Shown piece by piece: positions 1 to 6,270 of a DNA stretch of 8,442 bases (its first letter is position 1; each line of letters starts with the position of its first letter). The stretch lies in contig CALBWZ010000117.1 of NCBI GenBank assembly GCA_937893415.1, positions 1 through 8,442 on the forward strand. The letters run 5' to 3'. The notes under the pieces are model-generated. The model had not been told where the DNA came from, did not search any database, and saw nothing but the letters and a program-made list of their open reading frames with translations. Made by a program: the position numbers and the translations under genes. The stretch comes from an uncultured Comamonadaceae bacterium (GTDB lineage: Bacteria; Pseudomonadota; Gammaproteobacteria; Burkholderiales; Burkholderiaceae_C).

Positions 1-502
1 CACCGGCGGCATCATCGATGGTTTCGCCTAAGAGTTGGTACTGGCCGACGGCGTCAACCCGCATGAGTTGGCTGTGACCACCCGAGACCAACAAAGCGAC
101 AAATGGAAACTCTGGGGGGTCTGCGCTCAAGAATGGCGACAGCAAGTGCCCTTCTAAGTGGTGCATGCCCACGCTGGGAATACGCAAGCCCATCGCCATT
201 CCGCTGGCTACGCCCGCACCCACCAGCAAGGCACCCGCCAAGCCTGGCCCTCGGGTAAAGGCCAGCAGGTCTATATCTTGCAAACTGAGCTTGGCCTCTT
301 CTAAGGCCTGCTCGGTCAAGGGCAAAACGCGTTGGATATGGTCGCGGCTGGCCAACTCTGGCACCACACCACCAAAGTCTTGGTGCATGGCAATTTGGCT
401 GTAGAGCGCAGCGCCCAGCAGCACAGGCGTGCCGCTGGCCTGAGCCTGCACCACAGCCACCCCTGTTTCGTCACACGACGACTCAATTCCCAATATGTAC
501 AT
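1..502 (-). CDS. tsaD: tRNA N6-adenosine threonylcarbamoyltransferase TsaD, N-terminal half (runs off left edge)
   Basis: TsaD transfers the threonylcarbamoyl group from threonylcarbamoyl-AMP to A37 of ANN-decoding tRNAs, working with TsaB and TsaE in the cytoplasm. About 167 codons are visible, roughly half of the usual length near 340 residues; the C-terminal half lies outside the window. Reading the minus strand from the ATG at 502 gives [18 protein letters not shown], the typical ASKHA nucleotide-binding start. It is followed by [13 protein letters not shown], the metal-ligand motif HHLEGH at about residues 114-119, LVSGGHSQL, and GETIDDAAG at the edge. The start is fixed because the family begins almost directly with [11 protein letters not shown]. 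No Shine-Dalgarno sequence is visible before it. It is divergent from cobA across 92 bases. In many proteobacteria tsaD is divergent from rpsU; here two genes lie between them. Confidence 0.97.
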   Translation of the reverse strand, partial: MYILGIESSCDETGVAVVQAQASGTPVLLGAALYSQIAMHQDFGGVVPELASRDHIQRVLPLTEQALEEAKLSLQDIDLLAFTRGPGLAGALLVGAGVASGMAMGLRIPSVGMHHLEGHLLSPFLSADPPEFPFVALLVSGGHSQLMRVDAVGQYQLLGETIDDAAG

Positions 503-594
503 AGCCGTTAAGTGTAGACGGCGCTTAGGGGGTTACTTGCAGAAAAATTGGCCTTATTTCCCAAAGTCATAACCCACGCCACACAATTTCGCTT

Positions 595-1401
595 ATGACT
601 TACAACAACTTGCACCACAACCGCAGCCACAACAACGCAGGTCATGTGGCCTTGGTCGGCGCAGGCCCAGGCGACCCAGACCTGCTCACCCTCAAAGCGG
701 TCAAATGCATAGCCCAAGCCGACGTGCTGTTTGTTGACGACTTGGTCAACCCAGACATCTTGGCCCACGCCAAGGCAGGTGCACGGGTGGTGCACGTGGG
801 GAAACGTGGTGGCTGCGCCTCTACACCCCAGCAGTTCATCATCAAGGCCATGATCGCCGCTGCATTACAAGGGGAGCAAGTGGTTCGCTTAAAAGGTGGC
901 GATCCTTTTATTTTTGGACGTGGCGGCGAGGAAGTACAAGCCCTGCAAGCCGCAGGGATTGCGGTGACTGCGGTCAATGGCATCACCTCAGGCTTGGCTG
1001 CATTGAGCAGCCTAAACGTTTCGCTCACGCACCGCGATCACGCCCAAGGGGTGGTCTTCGTAACAGGTCATGCGAAACCAGGCACCCAAGGCACTGACTG
1101 GGCGGCACTGTCTACAACGGCTTACCAAGCCAAACTCACATTGGTTATTTACATGGGCGTCACCCACGCATCCGACATTCAAACAGCCTTGCTACAAGGA
1201 TTACCCGTCCACACGCCAGTCGCCTTGATACAGAACGCGACACTGCCAACGCAGCGCCACGCAGTGTGCACATTGGGAGAGTTGACCCGCACCATGCGCG
1301 CACAGCGCATTGCCAGTCCAGCCATCATGGTCGTGGGTGATGTCGTGCAAGGTTTGTTGGCAACTGAGGCGTGCTTGCAACAACAACGCCAAGCGGCCTG
1401 A
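595..1401 (+). CDS. cobA: Uroporphyrinogen-III C-methyltransferase (SUMT, CobA type)
   Basis: It performs two S-adenosylmethionine-dependent methylations of uroporphyrinogen III to give precorrin-2, the branch point to siroheme and cobalamin. The 268 residues form a single tetrapyrrole-methylase domain. Seen are VGAGPGDPDLLTLKA (21-35), RLKGGDPFIFGRGGEE (98-113), ITSGLAALSSLNVSLTHRD (130-148), VVFVTGH (153-159) and YMGVTHA (186-192), all SUMT signatures. There is no CysG-type dehydrogenase/ferrochelatase domain, so another enzyme must finish siroheme. The first 16 or so residues before the domain are rich in Asn and His (NNLHHNRSHNN), which is unusual. An in-frame GTG at 646 would remove them, but neither start has a clear ribosome-binding site, so the ATG is kept. 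A GC-rich hairpin spans its stop codon. The flavoprotein gene follows after 101 bases on the same strand and could be co-transcribed. The assignment to this activity rather than another tetrapyrrole methylase is firm from the motifs. Confidence 0.95.
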   Translation: MTYNNLHHNRSHNNAGHVALVGAGPGDPDLLTLKAVKCIAQADVLFVDDLVNPDILAHAKAGARVVHVGKRGGCASTPQQFIIKAMIAAALQGEQVVRLKGGDPFIFGRGGEEVQALQAAGIAVTAVNGITSGLAALSSLNVSLTHRDHAQGVVFVTGHAKPGTQGTDWAALSTTAYQAKLTLVIYMGVTHASDIQTALLQGLPVHTPVALIQNATLPTQRHAVCTLGELTRTMRAQRIASPAIMVVGDVVQGLLATEACLQQQRQAA

Positions 1402-1415
1402 GCGGCTCAGACCGC
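1393..1415 (+). repeat. GC-rich hairpin over the cobA stop codon
   Basis: The arms are GCGG-C-CTGAG (1393-1402) and CTCAG-A-CCGC (1406-1415), with a CGG loop and one C/A mismatch, so nine pairs form. The TGA stop of cobA at 1399-1401 is inside the left arm. No T-run follows on either strand, so it is not a canonical intrinsic terminator. It may slow polymerase or protect the cobA 3' end, but this is inference from base pairing alone. Confidence 0.45.
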
Positions 1416-1502
1416 AACCGATCAACCGCGCCAACGGCAGTCGCTTGTCAAGAAAAACCGCAGCCGCACTGCAGGTCATAGCCGTCAGCCTACACTTGCG
1501 CT

Positions 1503-2789
1503 ATGAATATTGAATCTGCCTCGGCTGTGGCATCGTTACAAGTGCAGACCCCTTACAAAGACTTCGACACCATCATCATCGGCGCTGGCGCGGCGGGGCT
1601 CATGTGCGCTGGGGTGGCAGGGCAACTCGGCCTCAAAGTGTTGTTGTTAGACCACGCTGCCAAAATCGCTGAAAAGATTCGAATTTCTGGCGGTGGGCGG
1701 TGCAACTTTACCAACCGTGACTTAGACCCGCGCAACCCACAAACCCACTTTATCAGCGACAACCCGCGTTTTTGCAAGCACGCGTTGGGCAACTACACGC
1801 CTGATGATTTCTTGGCGCTGATGGCAAAACACCAACTCACTCACACCGAAAAACACAAAGGCCAGCTGTTTTGTGACCAATCGGCTGGCGCCATCATCAC
1901 CATGCTGTTGGACGAAGCCAAACAAGGCGGGGTTGACCACCGCCAGGGCATTCAGATCAAGGCTGTCAGCAAACAAGGTGATGTGTATCAAGTGCACACC
2001 TCGCAAGGCAGCTTTAGGGCGACCAACTTGGTGGTCGCCACTGGCGGCTTGTCTATTCCAAAAATAGGCGCCACTGATTTTGGCTACGGGCTGGCCAAGC
2101 AGTTTGACATGCCACTTATACCGACTCGCCCTGCCTTGGTGCCACTGACCTTTGACGGCAGCGAGTGGACCGCATTTAAAGACTTGGCAGGCGTGGCCCT
2201 GCCAGTGCATATACAAGTGACAGGCGCCAGCAATGTCGACAAAACCAGCTTCGATGAGGACTTGCTATTCACCCATAAAGGGTTGAGCGGGCCAGCCATA
2301 TTACAAATATCAAGCTATTGGCAGCCAGGACTTGATTTGCGCATCAATCTGCACACAGCATCCAATTTAGACGCCAATTTTTCAGGCCTTAAAGCCACGT
2401 CGCGCAAACAACTGGGCAACGAACTGGCTGGCCTGCTGCCCGCACGCCTCGCCCATCAGTGGCTGCAAAGCGATGCACAACTGGCCGCCTTGCGGGAGCG
2501 ACCTATGGTGGACATGCCAGACAAAGCCTTGCGCAAACTGGCTGAGTCCTTGCACCAATGGCGGATCAAGCCCAGCGGCAGCGAAGGCTATGCCAAAGCA
2601 GAGGTCACAGCGGGCGGCGTTGATACCCGCGCCTTAGACGCCAAAACCATGCAAGCCAAAGGCCACACGGGCTTGTATTTCATTGGAGAAGTCACCGATG
2701 TCACGGGCTGGCTGGGTGGTTATAACTTCCAGTGGGCGTGGGCCAGTGGCTATGCGGCGGCCAAGGCAATGGCAACAGGAACTGTCTAG
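1503..2789 (+). CDS. NAD(P)/FAD-dependent oxidoreductase of the HI0933/YhiN (BaiN-like) family
   Basis: This is a cytoplasmic flavoprotein of 428 residues. The family's true substrate is uncertain; members are variously labelled aminoacetone oxidase-like or BaiN-like. Seen are the FAD Rossmann motif IIIGAGAAGLMCAG (25-36), the family hallmark ISGGGRCNFTN (61-71), VVATGGLSIPKIGATDFGY (177-195), FTHKGLSGPAILQIS (256-270), AEVTAGGV (366-373), and the C-terminal FAD-contacting block FIGEVTDVTGWLGGYNFQWA (393-412). All regions are present, so the enzyme looks intact. The N-terminus carries about 20 residues before the Rossmann strand. The ATG is the only good start close to the domain, and no Shine-Dalgarno sequence precedes it. 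A weak TACACT -10-like hexamer lies at 1491-1496, very near the ATG. The gene sits 101 bases after cobA, and the rpsU promoter starts four bases after its stop codon. No neighbour tells what it oxidises or reduces. Confidence 0.93.
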   Translation: MNIESASAVASLQVQTPYKDFDTIIIGAGAAGLMCAGVAGQLGLKVLLLDHAAKIAEKIRISGGGRCNFTNRDLDPRNPQTHFISDNPRFCKHALGNYTPDDFLALMAKHQLTHTEKHKGQLFCDQSAGAIITMLLDEAKQGGVDHRQGIQIKAVSKQGDVYQVHTSQGSFRATNLVVATGGLSIPKIGATDFGYGLAKQFDMPLIPTRPALVPLTFDGSEWTAFKDLAGVALPVHIQVTGASNVDKTSFDEDLLFTHKGLSGPAILQISSYWQPGLDLRINLHTASNLDANFSGLKATSRKQLGNELAGLLPARLAHQWLQSDAQLAALRERPMVDMPDKALRKLAESLHQWRIKPSGSEGYAKAEVTAGGVDTRALDAKTMQAKGHTGLYFIGEVTDVTGWLGGYNFQWAWASGYAAAKAMATGTV

Positions 2790-2792
2790 TTT

Positions 2793-2821
2793 TTGGCATA
2801 ACGAGAAAACACGCTTATAAT
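2793..2821 (+). promoter_or_regulatory. Sigma70-type promoter of rpsU
   Basis: The -35 box is TTGGCA at 2793-2798 (five of six consensus bases), the spacer is exactly 17 bases, and the -10 box is a perfect TATAAT at 2816-2821. Transcription would start near 2828 and give a leader of about 65 nucleotides before the rpsU ATG. The promoter begins only four bases after the stop codon of the upstream flavoprotein gene. This argues that rpsU is an independent, strongly expressed unit. It is the best promoter match I found in the window. Confidence 0.85.
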
Positions 2822-2892
2822 TTAAGGCTTTGCTAGCAAACCCGCGTTACGGCTTGATCCGCCGACGCATAACTTTTGGAATTTCTGCCGTC

Positions 2893-3105
2893 ATGACGAC
2901 TATCCGTGTAAAAGACAACGAGCCATACGAAGTTGCACTGCGCCGCTTCAAACGTACCATTGAGAAGTTGGGCCTATTAACTGAATTGCGTGCCAACGAG
3001 TTCTTCGAAAAGCCAACTACAGAGCGCAAGCGCAAGAAGTCTGCCGCTGTCAAGCGCAACTACAAGCGTATTCGCTCTATGCAGTTACCTAAGAAACTGT
3101 TCTAA
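2893..3105 (+). CDS. rpsU: 30S ribosomal protein S21
   Basis: S21 binds the 30S platform near the 3' end of 16S rRNA, next to the anti-Shine-Dalgarno region, and assists initiation. The protein has 70 residues, against 71 in E. coli. It begins [21 protein letters not shown], contains [20 protein letters not shown], and ends in a basic tail, all characteristic. The open frame extends upstream to 2830 with a non-ATG start, but the extra 21 residues do not belong to the family, so the ATG at 2893 is chosen. The nearest purine-rich element is GGA at 2878-2880, about 12 bases before the ATG, which is too far for a normal Shine-Dalgarno site. It has its own strong promoter and a terminator about 40 bases downstream, so much of the transcript should be monocistronic, with read-through into yqeY. 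Confidence 0.98.
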   Translation: MTTIRVKDNEPYEVALRRFKRTIEKLGLLTELRANEFFEKPTTERKRKKSAAVKRNYKRIRSMQLPKKLF

Positions 3106-3145
3106 GCACATCAGCAGCAATCCTTGACGGGTTGCCACTGACAAG

Positions 3146-3178
3146 GCCCGCTGAAGGACGCTTCAACGGGCTTTTTTT
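3146..3178 (+). terminator. Intrinsic terminator downstream of rpsU
   Basis: The arms GCCCG-C-TGAAG (3146-3156) and CTTCA-A-CGGGC (3161-3171) pair over 10 bp with one internal C/A mismatch, around a GACG tetraloop. Seven T residues follow at 3172-3178. This is a textbook Rho-independent terminator for plus-strand transcription. It separates rpsU from yqeY, so yqeY needs read-through or a promoter of its own. Confidence 0.9.
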
Positions 3179-3187
3179 ATGTCCTCT

Positions 3188-3204
3188 GCAATAAGCCTTA
3201 TTGC
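3188..3204. promoter_or_regulatory. 17-base inverted repeat between the rpsU terminator and yqeY
   Basis: GCAATAA (3188-3194) and TTATTGC (3198-3204) are perfect inverted arms around a GCC centre. The element lies 20 bases before the yqeY ATG and nine bases after the terminator T-run. It could be an operator for a dimeric regulator acting on yqeY, or an RNA hairpin in a read-through transcript. No T-run follows it, so it is not a second terminator. The function is unknown. Confidence 0.45.
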
Positions 3205-3224
3205 CACACCTTGAGCACCACGCC

Positions 3225-3671
3225 ATGAGCCTAAAAGACACCATCATCGCCGACATGAAAGACGCCATGCGCGCCAAAGACGCCCTGCGCTTGGGCACCA
3301 TTCGTATGCTGTTGGCGGCTGTGAAGCTAAAAGAAATTGACGACCGTGTCGAAGTTGATGACACCATGGCCATAGCCATCGTCGACAAACTGATTAAACA
3401 ACGCAAAGATTCCATTGAGGCCTATGTCAAAGCCGAGCGTCCAGAATTGGCAGCTATTGAGCAAGCTGAAATAGAAGTATTGAAAGCTTATTTGCCAGCC
3501 CGCATGAGTGCGCAAGAGGTAACAAACGCGGTTCAAGCCATCATTGCAGAACTTGGTGCAACAGGCCCTGGCGATATGGGCAAGGTCATGGGGGCTGTCA
3601 AAACCCAGTTGGCCGGCAAGGCAGACATGGGACAGGTCTCAGCAGCTGTTAAAGCTGGACTTCAACCGTAA
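3225..3671 (+). CDS. yqeY: GatB/YqeY domain-containing protein
   Basis: The protein is a 148-residue, all-helical cytoplasmic protein related to the C-terminal tRNA-binding tail of GatB, the B subunit of aspartyl/glutamyl-tRNA amidotransferase. Its stand-alone role is not established. Seen are RLGTIRMLLAAVKLKEIDDR (22-41), VDKLIKQRKDSIEAY (53-67), YLPARMS (89-95) and MGKVMGAVKTQLAGKAD (118-134), which match the family order. The length equals the usual 148 or so. A non-ATG start at 3201 would add eight residues and overlap the palindrome; the ATG at 3225 gives the typical MSLKD start. Only a weak GAG element precedes it. It lies 119 bases after rpsU, beyond the terminator. In many bacteria dnaG and rpoD come next, but here the next gene is convergent. 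Confidence 0.95.
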   Translation: MSLKDTIIADMKDAMRAKDALRLGTIRMLLAAVKLKEIDDRVEVDDTMAIAIVDKLIKQRKDSIEAYVKAERPELAAIEQAEIEVLKAYLPARMSAQEVTNAVQAIIAELGATGPGDMGKVMGAVKTQLAGKADMGQVSAAVKAGLQP

Positions 3672-3684
3672 ACACGGATTGAAA

Positions 3685-3722
3685 CAGGCCCCTGATTCAG
3701 GCCCAGCCTGAATTCTGGCCTG
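3685..3722. repeat. Long imperfect hairpin between convergent yqeY and the monooxygenase-fold gene
   Basis: The outer arms CAGGCC (3685-3690) and GGCCTG (3717-3722) and the inner arms ATTCAGGC (3695-3702) and GCCTGAAT (3706-3713) pair perfectly. A small internal loop separates them and a CCA triloop caps the structure, giving 14 pairs in all. It begins 13 bases after the yqeY stop codon, as expected for a transcription end. No T-run follows on the plus strand, and only three T residues follow on the minus strand. It is probably a terminator-like or 3'-end stabilising hairpin serving one or both convergent transcripts. Confidence 0.55.
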
Positions 3723-3751
3723 ACAGACTAGCAGCAGCAGCCCGTTAAAAT
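3720..3751 (+). promoter_or_regulatory. Possible orphan promoter reading towards the antisense strand of the monooxygenase-fold gene
   Basis: CTGACA at 3720-3725 matches five of six -35 bases and TAAAAT at 3746-3751 matches five of six -10 bases. The 20-base spacer is longer than the preferred 17. It contains three GCA/CAG-type triplets in a row near 3731-3740. If active it would transcribe into the reverse strand of the monooxygenase-fold gene, since no plus-strand gene follows. It may be a chance match or the leftover upstream region of a lost or moved gene. Confidence 0.2.
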
Positions 3752-3771
3752 CTCATCGGACTCCAGCCACT

Positions 3772-4062
3772 TCAAGCCACGTTAAAGTGCTCTACCACTG
3801 GAGGCTGAGAAAAGAACGGGCCTACGATGGCGCGCCATTGCGGAAACAATGGGCCCTCTCGAAAGCCAACGGTGTGGTCTTCTAAGCTGGCCCAACTGAT
3901 TTGCAACACGTAGCGATCGGTTGACTCAATACCTTTATGCAAAGTGTGACCCAAAAAACCATTGGCTTTCGCAGCCACAGTTGATATGCCCAACGCTAAG
4001 GCTGCTTCAAAAGCGGCGTGTTGGCCAGTATGTATGCGGATATCGGCTAATTCTAAAATCAT
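3772..4062 (-). CDS. Antibiotic biosynthesis monooxygenase (ABM) fold protein
   Basis: The 96-residue protein has the pattern of the dimeric alpha/beta-barrel ABM family: an opening beta strand MILELADIRIHTG, a helix (14-31), GFLGHTLHKGIESTDRYVLQISWASLEDHTVGFR (35-68), and the closing PLFPQWRAIVGPFF (71-84) with His at 92. Members include quinol monooxygenases and heme-degrading enzymes, but many have no known activity, so no substrate is proposed. It has the best ribosome-binding site in the window: GGAG (complement of 4069-4072), six bases before the ATG. The gene lies 32 bases downstream of pmbA on the same strand, so the two may be co-transcribed. There is no signal peptide or membrane segment. 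Confidence 0.85.
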   Translation of the reverse strand: MILELADIRIHTGQHAAFEAALALGISTVAAKANGFLGHTLHKGIESTDRYVLQISWASLEDHTVGFREGPLFPQWRAIVGPFFSQPPVVEHFNVA

Positions 4063-4094
4063 ATGGGTCTCCGGTGAGTGAGTTTGTTTAAGTT

Positions 4095-5540
4095 TTAAGC
4101 GCCAGCGACCTTCATGCGGTCAATCAATACAGAGCCCGCCGTTTTTGCGCCGTGGTTGTAGGTATCAGAGCCTATCGCCTTGATGCCCATGAACATGTCA
4201 CGCAAGTTGCCAGCAATGGTAATTTCTTCAACGGGAAACTGAATTTCACCTTTATCAACCCAAAAACCAGACGCGCCGCGCGAGTAATCGCCAGTCACGC
4301 CGTTGACGCCGTGCCCCATCAAGTCGGTCACAAACAAACCTCTGCCCAGCTTTTTCAACATGGCGACCAAGTCATCACCCGCTTTGGTGGAGCGACTGCG
4401 CATGTACAAGTTGTGAGAGCCTCCTGCGTGACCAGTGGTGCGCATACCCAACTTACGCGCCGAGTAACTGCCCAAGAAATAGCCTTGAACCACACCTGCG
4501 GTCACCACGTCCCGCGCCTGTACGGTGACGCCCTCATCGTCAAACGGTGAGCTGCCCTTGGCCTTCTGCACGAATGGATCTTCAAAAATGTCAATGTGCT
4601 TGGCAAATACTTGCTTGCCCAAGCTGTCCATCAAAAAACTGCTGTTGCGGTACAGTGCGCCGCCACTAATGGCGTGTACAAAACTACCCAACAAACCGCT
4701 GGACAATGGCGCTTCAAACAGCACAGGACATTGGGTGGTGGGTATTTTTCGTGCGTGCAAGCGCGACAAGGTGCGCTCAGCCGCGTAGCGCCCAATGGCC
4801 TTGGGGTTGGCCAAGTCGGACTGGTCGCGCATGGAGCTGTACCACCCGTCGCGCTGCATGCCGTCGCCTTTGCCAGCAATCACGGATGCGCCAATGGAGT
4901 GCCTGGTGCTGGCGTAGCCGCCTGCAAATACACCGTCAATGCCTTGCGAGCCTATCTGACCTTCGCGCATATGGGCCGCGTAAAAGTGCGAATGCTGCGC
5001 AGAAACAGACGCGCCTTCGCTGTTGGTAATGAGTTTGCTGGTTCTAAGCGCTGCGTTTTCGCACGTCTTGGCTATCTCGCTGGCCGTTGCGGCGTCGACC
5101 GCCCATGGATGAAACAGGTCTAAATCGCGCACTTCACCCACCACATCTTGGGCATCTGGCAAGCCCGCCATCGCATCTTCAGCAGTGAAACGCGCAATGT
5201 CGTAGGCTGCCTTGACCGTTTGCTCGATGGCCGCTTTGGAAAAGTCAGACGTGGCTGCATGCCCACGGTGATGACCCAAATAAAGGGTGACACCCAACGA
5301 CTTGTCGCGGTTGCGTTCAACGTTTTCTAGTTCGCGGTTGCGCACCGAGACGCTCAGGCCGTAGGCCTCAGAGACTTCGGCTACGGCGTCTGCGGCACCT
5401 AAACGCTTGGCGGATTGCAGCGTGTCTTGAACCAATTCTTGGAAATGAGACTGCGCAAATTGGAATCCTGCCAACTTGGCATCGACAGGGACTGTTAAGT
5501 TTGAGCGCTTAAGCGCCGCGGTTTGTGCAATTTTTTTCAT
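4095..5540 (-). CDS. pmbA: Metalloprotease subunit PmbA/TldE
   Basis: PmbA (TldE) pairs with TldD to form a heterodimeric zinc protease that matures peptides such as microcin B17 and degrades CcdA in E. coli. TldE lacks the zinc site, and I find no HExxxH motif here, as expected for this subunit. The 481 residues include SVSVRNRELENVERNRDKSL (63-82), DLFHPWAVD (141-149), YASTRHSIGASVIA (209-222), ISGGALYRNSSFLMDSLGKQ (291-310), YSARKLGMRTTGHAGGSHN (359-377), and VNGVTGDYSRGASGFWVDKG (412-431), followed by FPVEEITIAGNL (435-446). All are family hallmarks and the protein appears complete. It is about 30 residues longer than E. coli PmbA, all at the N-terminus. The ATG at 5540 has no evident Shine-Dalgarno sequence. 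A shorter start cannot be excluded. tldD is not in the window. The gene is divergent from darP across 58 bases. Confidence 0.96.
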   Translation of the reverse strand: MKKIAQTAALKRSNLTVPVDAKLAGFQFAQSHFQELVQDTLQSAKRLGAADAVAEVSEAYGLSVSVRNRELENVERNRDKSLGVTLYLGHHRGHAATSDFSKAAIEQTVKAAYDIARFTAEDAMAGLPDAQDVVGEVRDLDLFHPWAVDAATASEIAKTCENAALRTSKLITNSEGASVSAQHSHFYAAHMREGQIGSQGIDGVFAGGYASTRHSIGASVIAGKGDGMQRDGWYSSMRDQSDLANPKAIGRYAAERTLSRLHARKIPTTQCPVLFEAPLSSGLLGSFVHAISGGALYRNSSFLMDSLGKQVFAKHIDIFEDPFVQKAKGSSPFDDEGVTVQARDVVTAGVVQGYFLGSYSARKLGMRTTGHAGGSHNLYMRSRSTKAGDDLVAMLKKLGRGLFVTDLMGHGVNGVTGDYSRGASGFWVDKGEIQFPVEEITIAGNLRDMFMGIKAIGSDTYNHGAKTAGSVLIDRMKVAGA

Positions 5541-5598
5541 ACTGGAAGCTATGATACAGACCAGCGCTCAAGACGTGCGCCAAGCAACAGAAATCCCC
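5541..5598. promoter_or_regulatory. Divergent control region between pmbA and darP
   Basis: Only 58 bases separate the two divergent starts. TATGAT at 5550-5555 on the plus strand and TATCAT (complement of 5551-5556) on the minus strand each match five of six -10 bases, and they overlap. I do not find a matching -35 box at normal spacing for either strand, so the promoters remain tentative. If real, the two genes could not easily be transcribed at the same moment. Confidence 0.3.
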
Positions 5599-6270
5599 AT
5601 GGCAAGAAAACCCAAAAAAGGCTACTACGTAAACGGACAATTTGTGCCCGAAGGTAGTGAACTCGACATCGAGTTTAAAGCCGAACTCAAAGGCACTTAC
5701 GACAAATCGAGAACCGATTTGAAGAAAGACAGCGACCAACGCCAACTACTAGGTGTGGCACTCATAGACCTGCGCCCCAAACTTCTAGCTGGACTGGACC
5801 TGCCAGAACGGCTGATGTCAGCGCTGAACGACGCCAAGCGCATCCACGAGCATGGCGCGCGCAAGCGCCATCTGCAGCTCATTGGCAAGCTTATGCGATA
5901 CCTTGAAGAGGATGTTGTTCAAGCTGCTGAAATGGCCTTACAAGAACAACACACCGGCAGCGCCTCAGAAGCAGCCAAGGTACAAGTGGCTGAATATTGG
6001 CGAGAACGCCTTATCAGCGCAGACGATGCCGTGACCGAATGGTTTGCGTCACCCGCTGGCGCTGCAACAGGCGATGTTCAGGCTTTTAGAAGCCTGGTTC
6101 GTCAGGCCCACAAAGACCTCAGTAAAATGCCAGCCCCTGAAGAAACTGGCGACGGCGAAGCCCCCAAGTTGGTCGCAAAAACCAGCAAGGCATACAAAGA
6201 GCTATACCAGCAGGTGCGCTCGGCGCTGGCACTCAAACAAAACGTCGATCAAGACCAAGACCAAAACTAG
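5599..6270 (+). CDS. darP: Dual-action ribosomal maturation protein DarP (YjgA, DUF615)
   Basis: DarP helps late assembly of the 50S subunit. The 223-residue protein carries the DUF615 core, with KRIHEHGARKRHLQLIGKLMR around 80-100 as its clearest signature. Further along are RERLISADDAVTEWF (135-149) and FRSLVRQAHKD (163-173). E. coli DarP has about 183 residues; the extra length is an N-terminal block, MARKPKKGYYVNGQFVPEGS, and a hydrophilic C-terminus ending QNVDQDQDQN. The start is the ATG at 5599. An upstream in-frame ATG at 5551 has a GGAAG in front, but it would sit inside the possible -10 box and add 16 residues of no family character. The gene is followed by mog after 10 bases, so it likely heads a darP-mog-mtnN transcript. 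Confidence 0.93.
   Translation: MARKPKKGYYVNGQFVPEGSELDIEFKAELKGTYDKSRTDLKKDSDQRQLLGVALIDLRPKLLAGLDLPERLMSALNDAKRIHEHGARKRHLQLIGKLMRYLEEDVVQAAEMALQEQHTGSASEAAKVQVAEYWRERLISADDAVTEWFASPAGAATGDVQAFRSLVRQAHKDLSKMPAPEETGDGEAPKLVAKTSKAYKELYQQVRSALALKQNVDQDQDQN

Noticed and set aside
504..522. GCCGT/ACGGC inverted repeat just upstream of the tsaD start
   Set aside because: Five base pairs around a nine-base loop is expected often by chance, and nothing else supports a regulatory role.
1445..1496. TTGTCA (1445-1450) and TACACT (1491-1496) as a promoter for the flavoprotein gene
   Set aside because: Each hexamer is a partial match, but they are 40 bases apart, so they cannot form one promoter; TACACT alone is too weak.
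1722..2216. 164-residue minus-strand open frame inside the flavoprotein gene
   Set aside because: It is fully antisense to a well-supported gene with all family motifs, and its translation shows no recognisable domain.
4152..5123. Plus-strand open frames of 132 and 175 residues (4152-4550, 4596-5123) inside pmbA
   Set aside because: Both are shadows of pmbA on the other strand, without recognisable domains or start signals, and the pmbA frame is convincing throughout.
3772..5540. ABM-fold gene plus pmbA as a peptide-natural-product maturation pair
   Set aside because: TldD/PmbA do mature some peptides and ABM enzymes occur in antibiotic pathways, but no precursor peptide, transporter or modifying enzyme is nearby, and both families are common outside such clusters.
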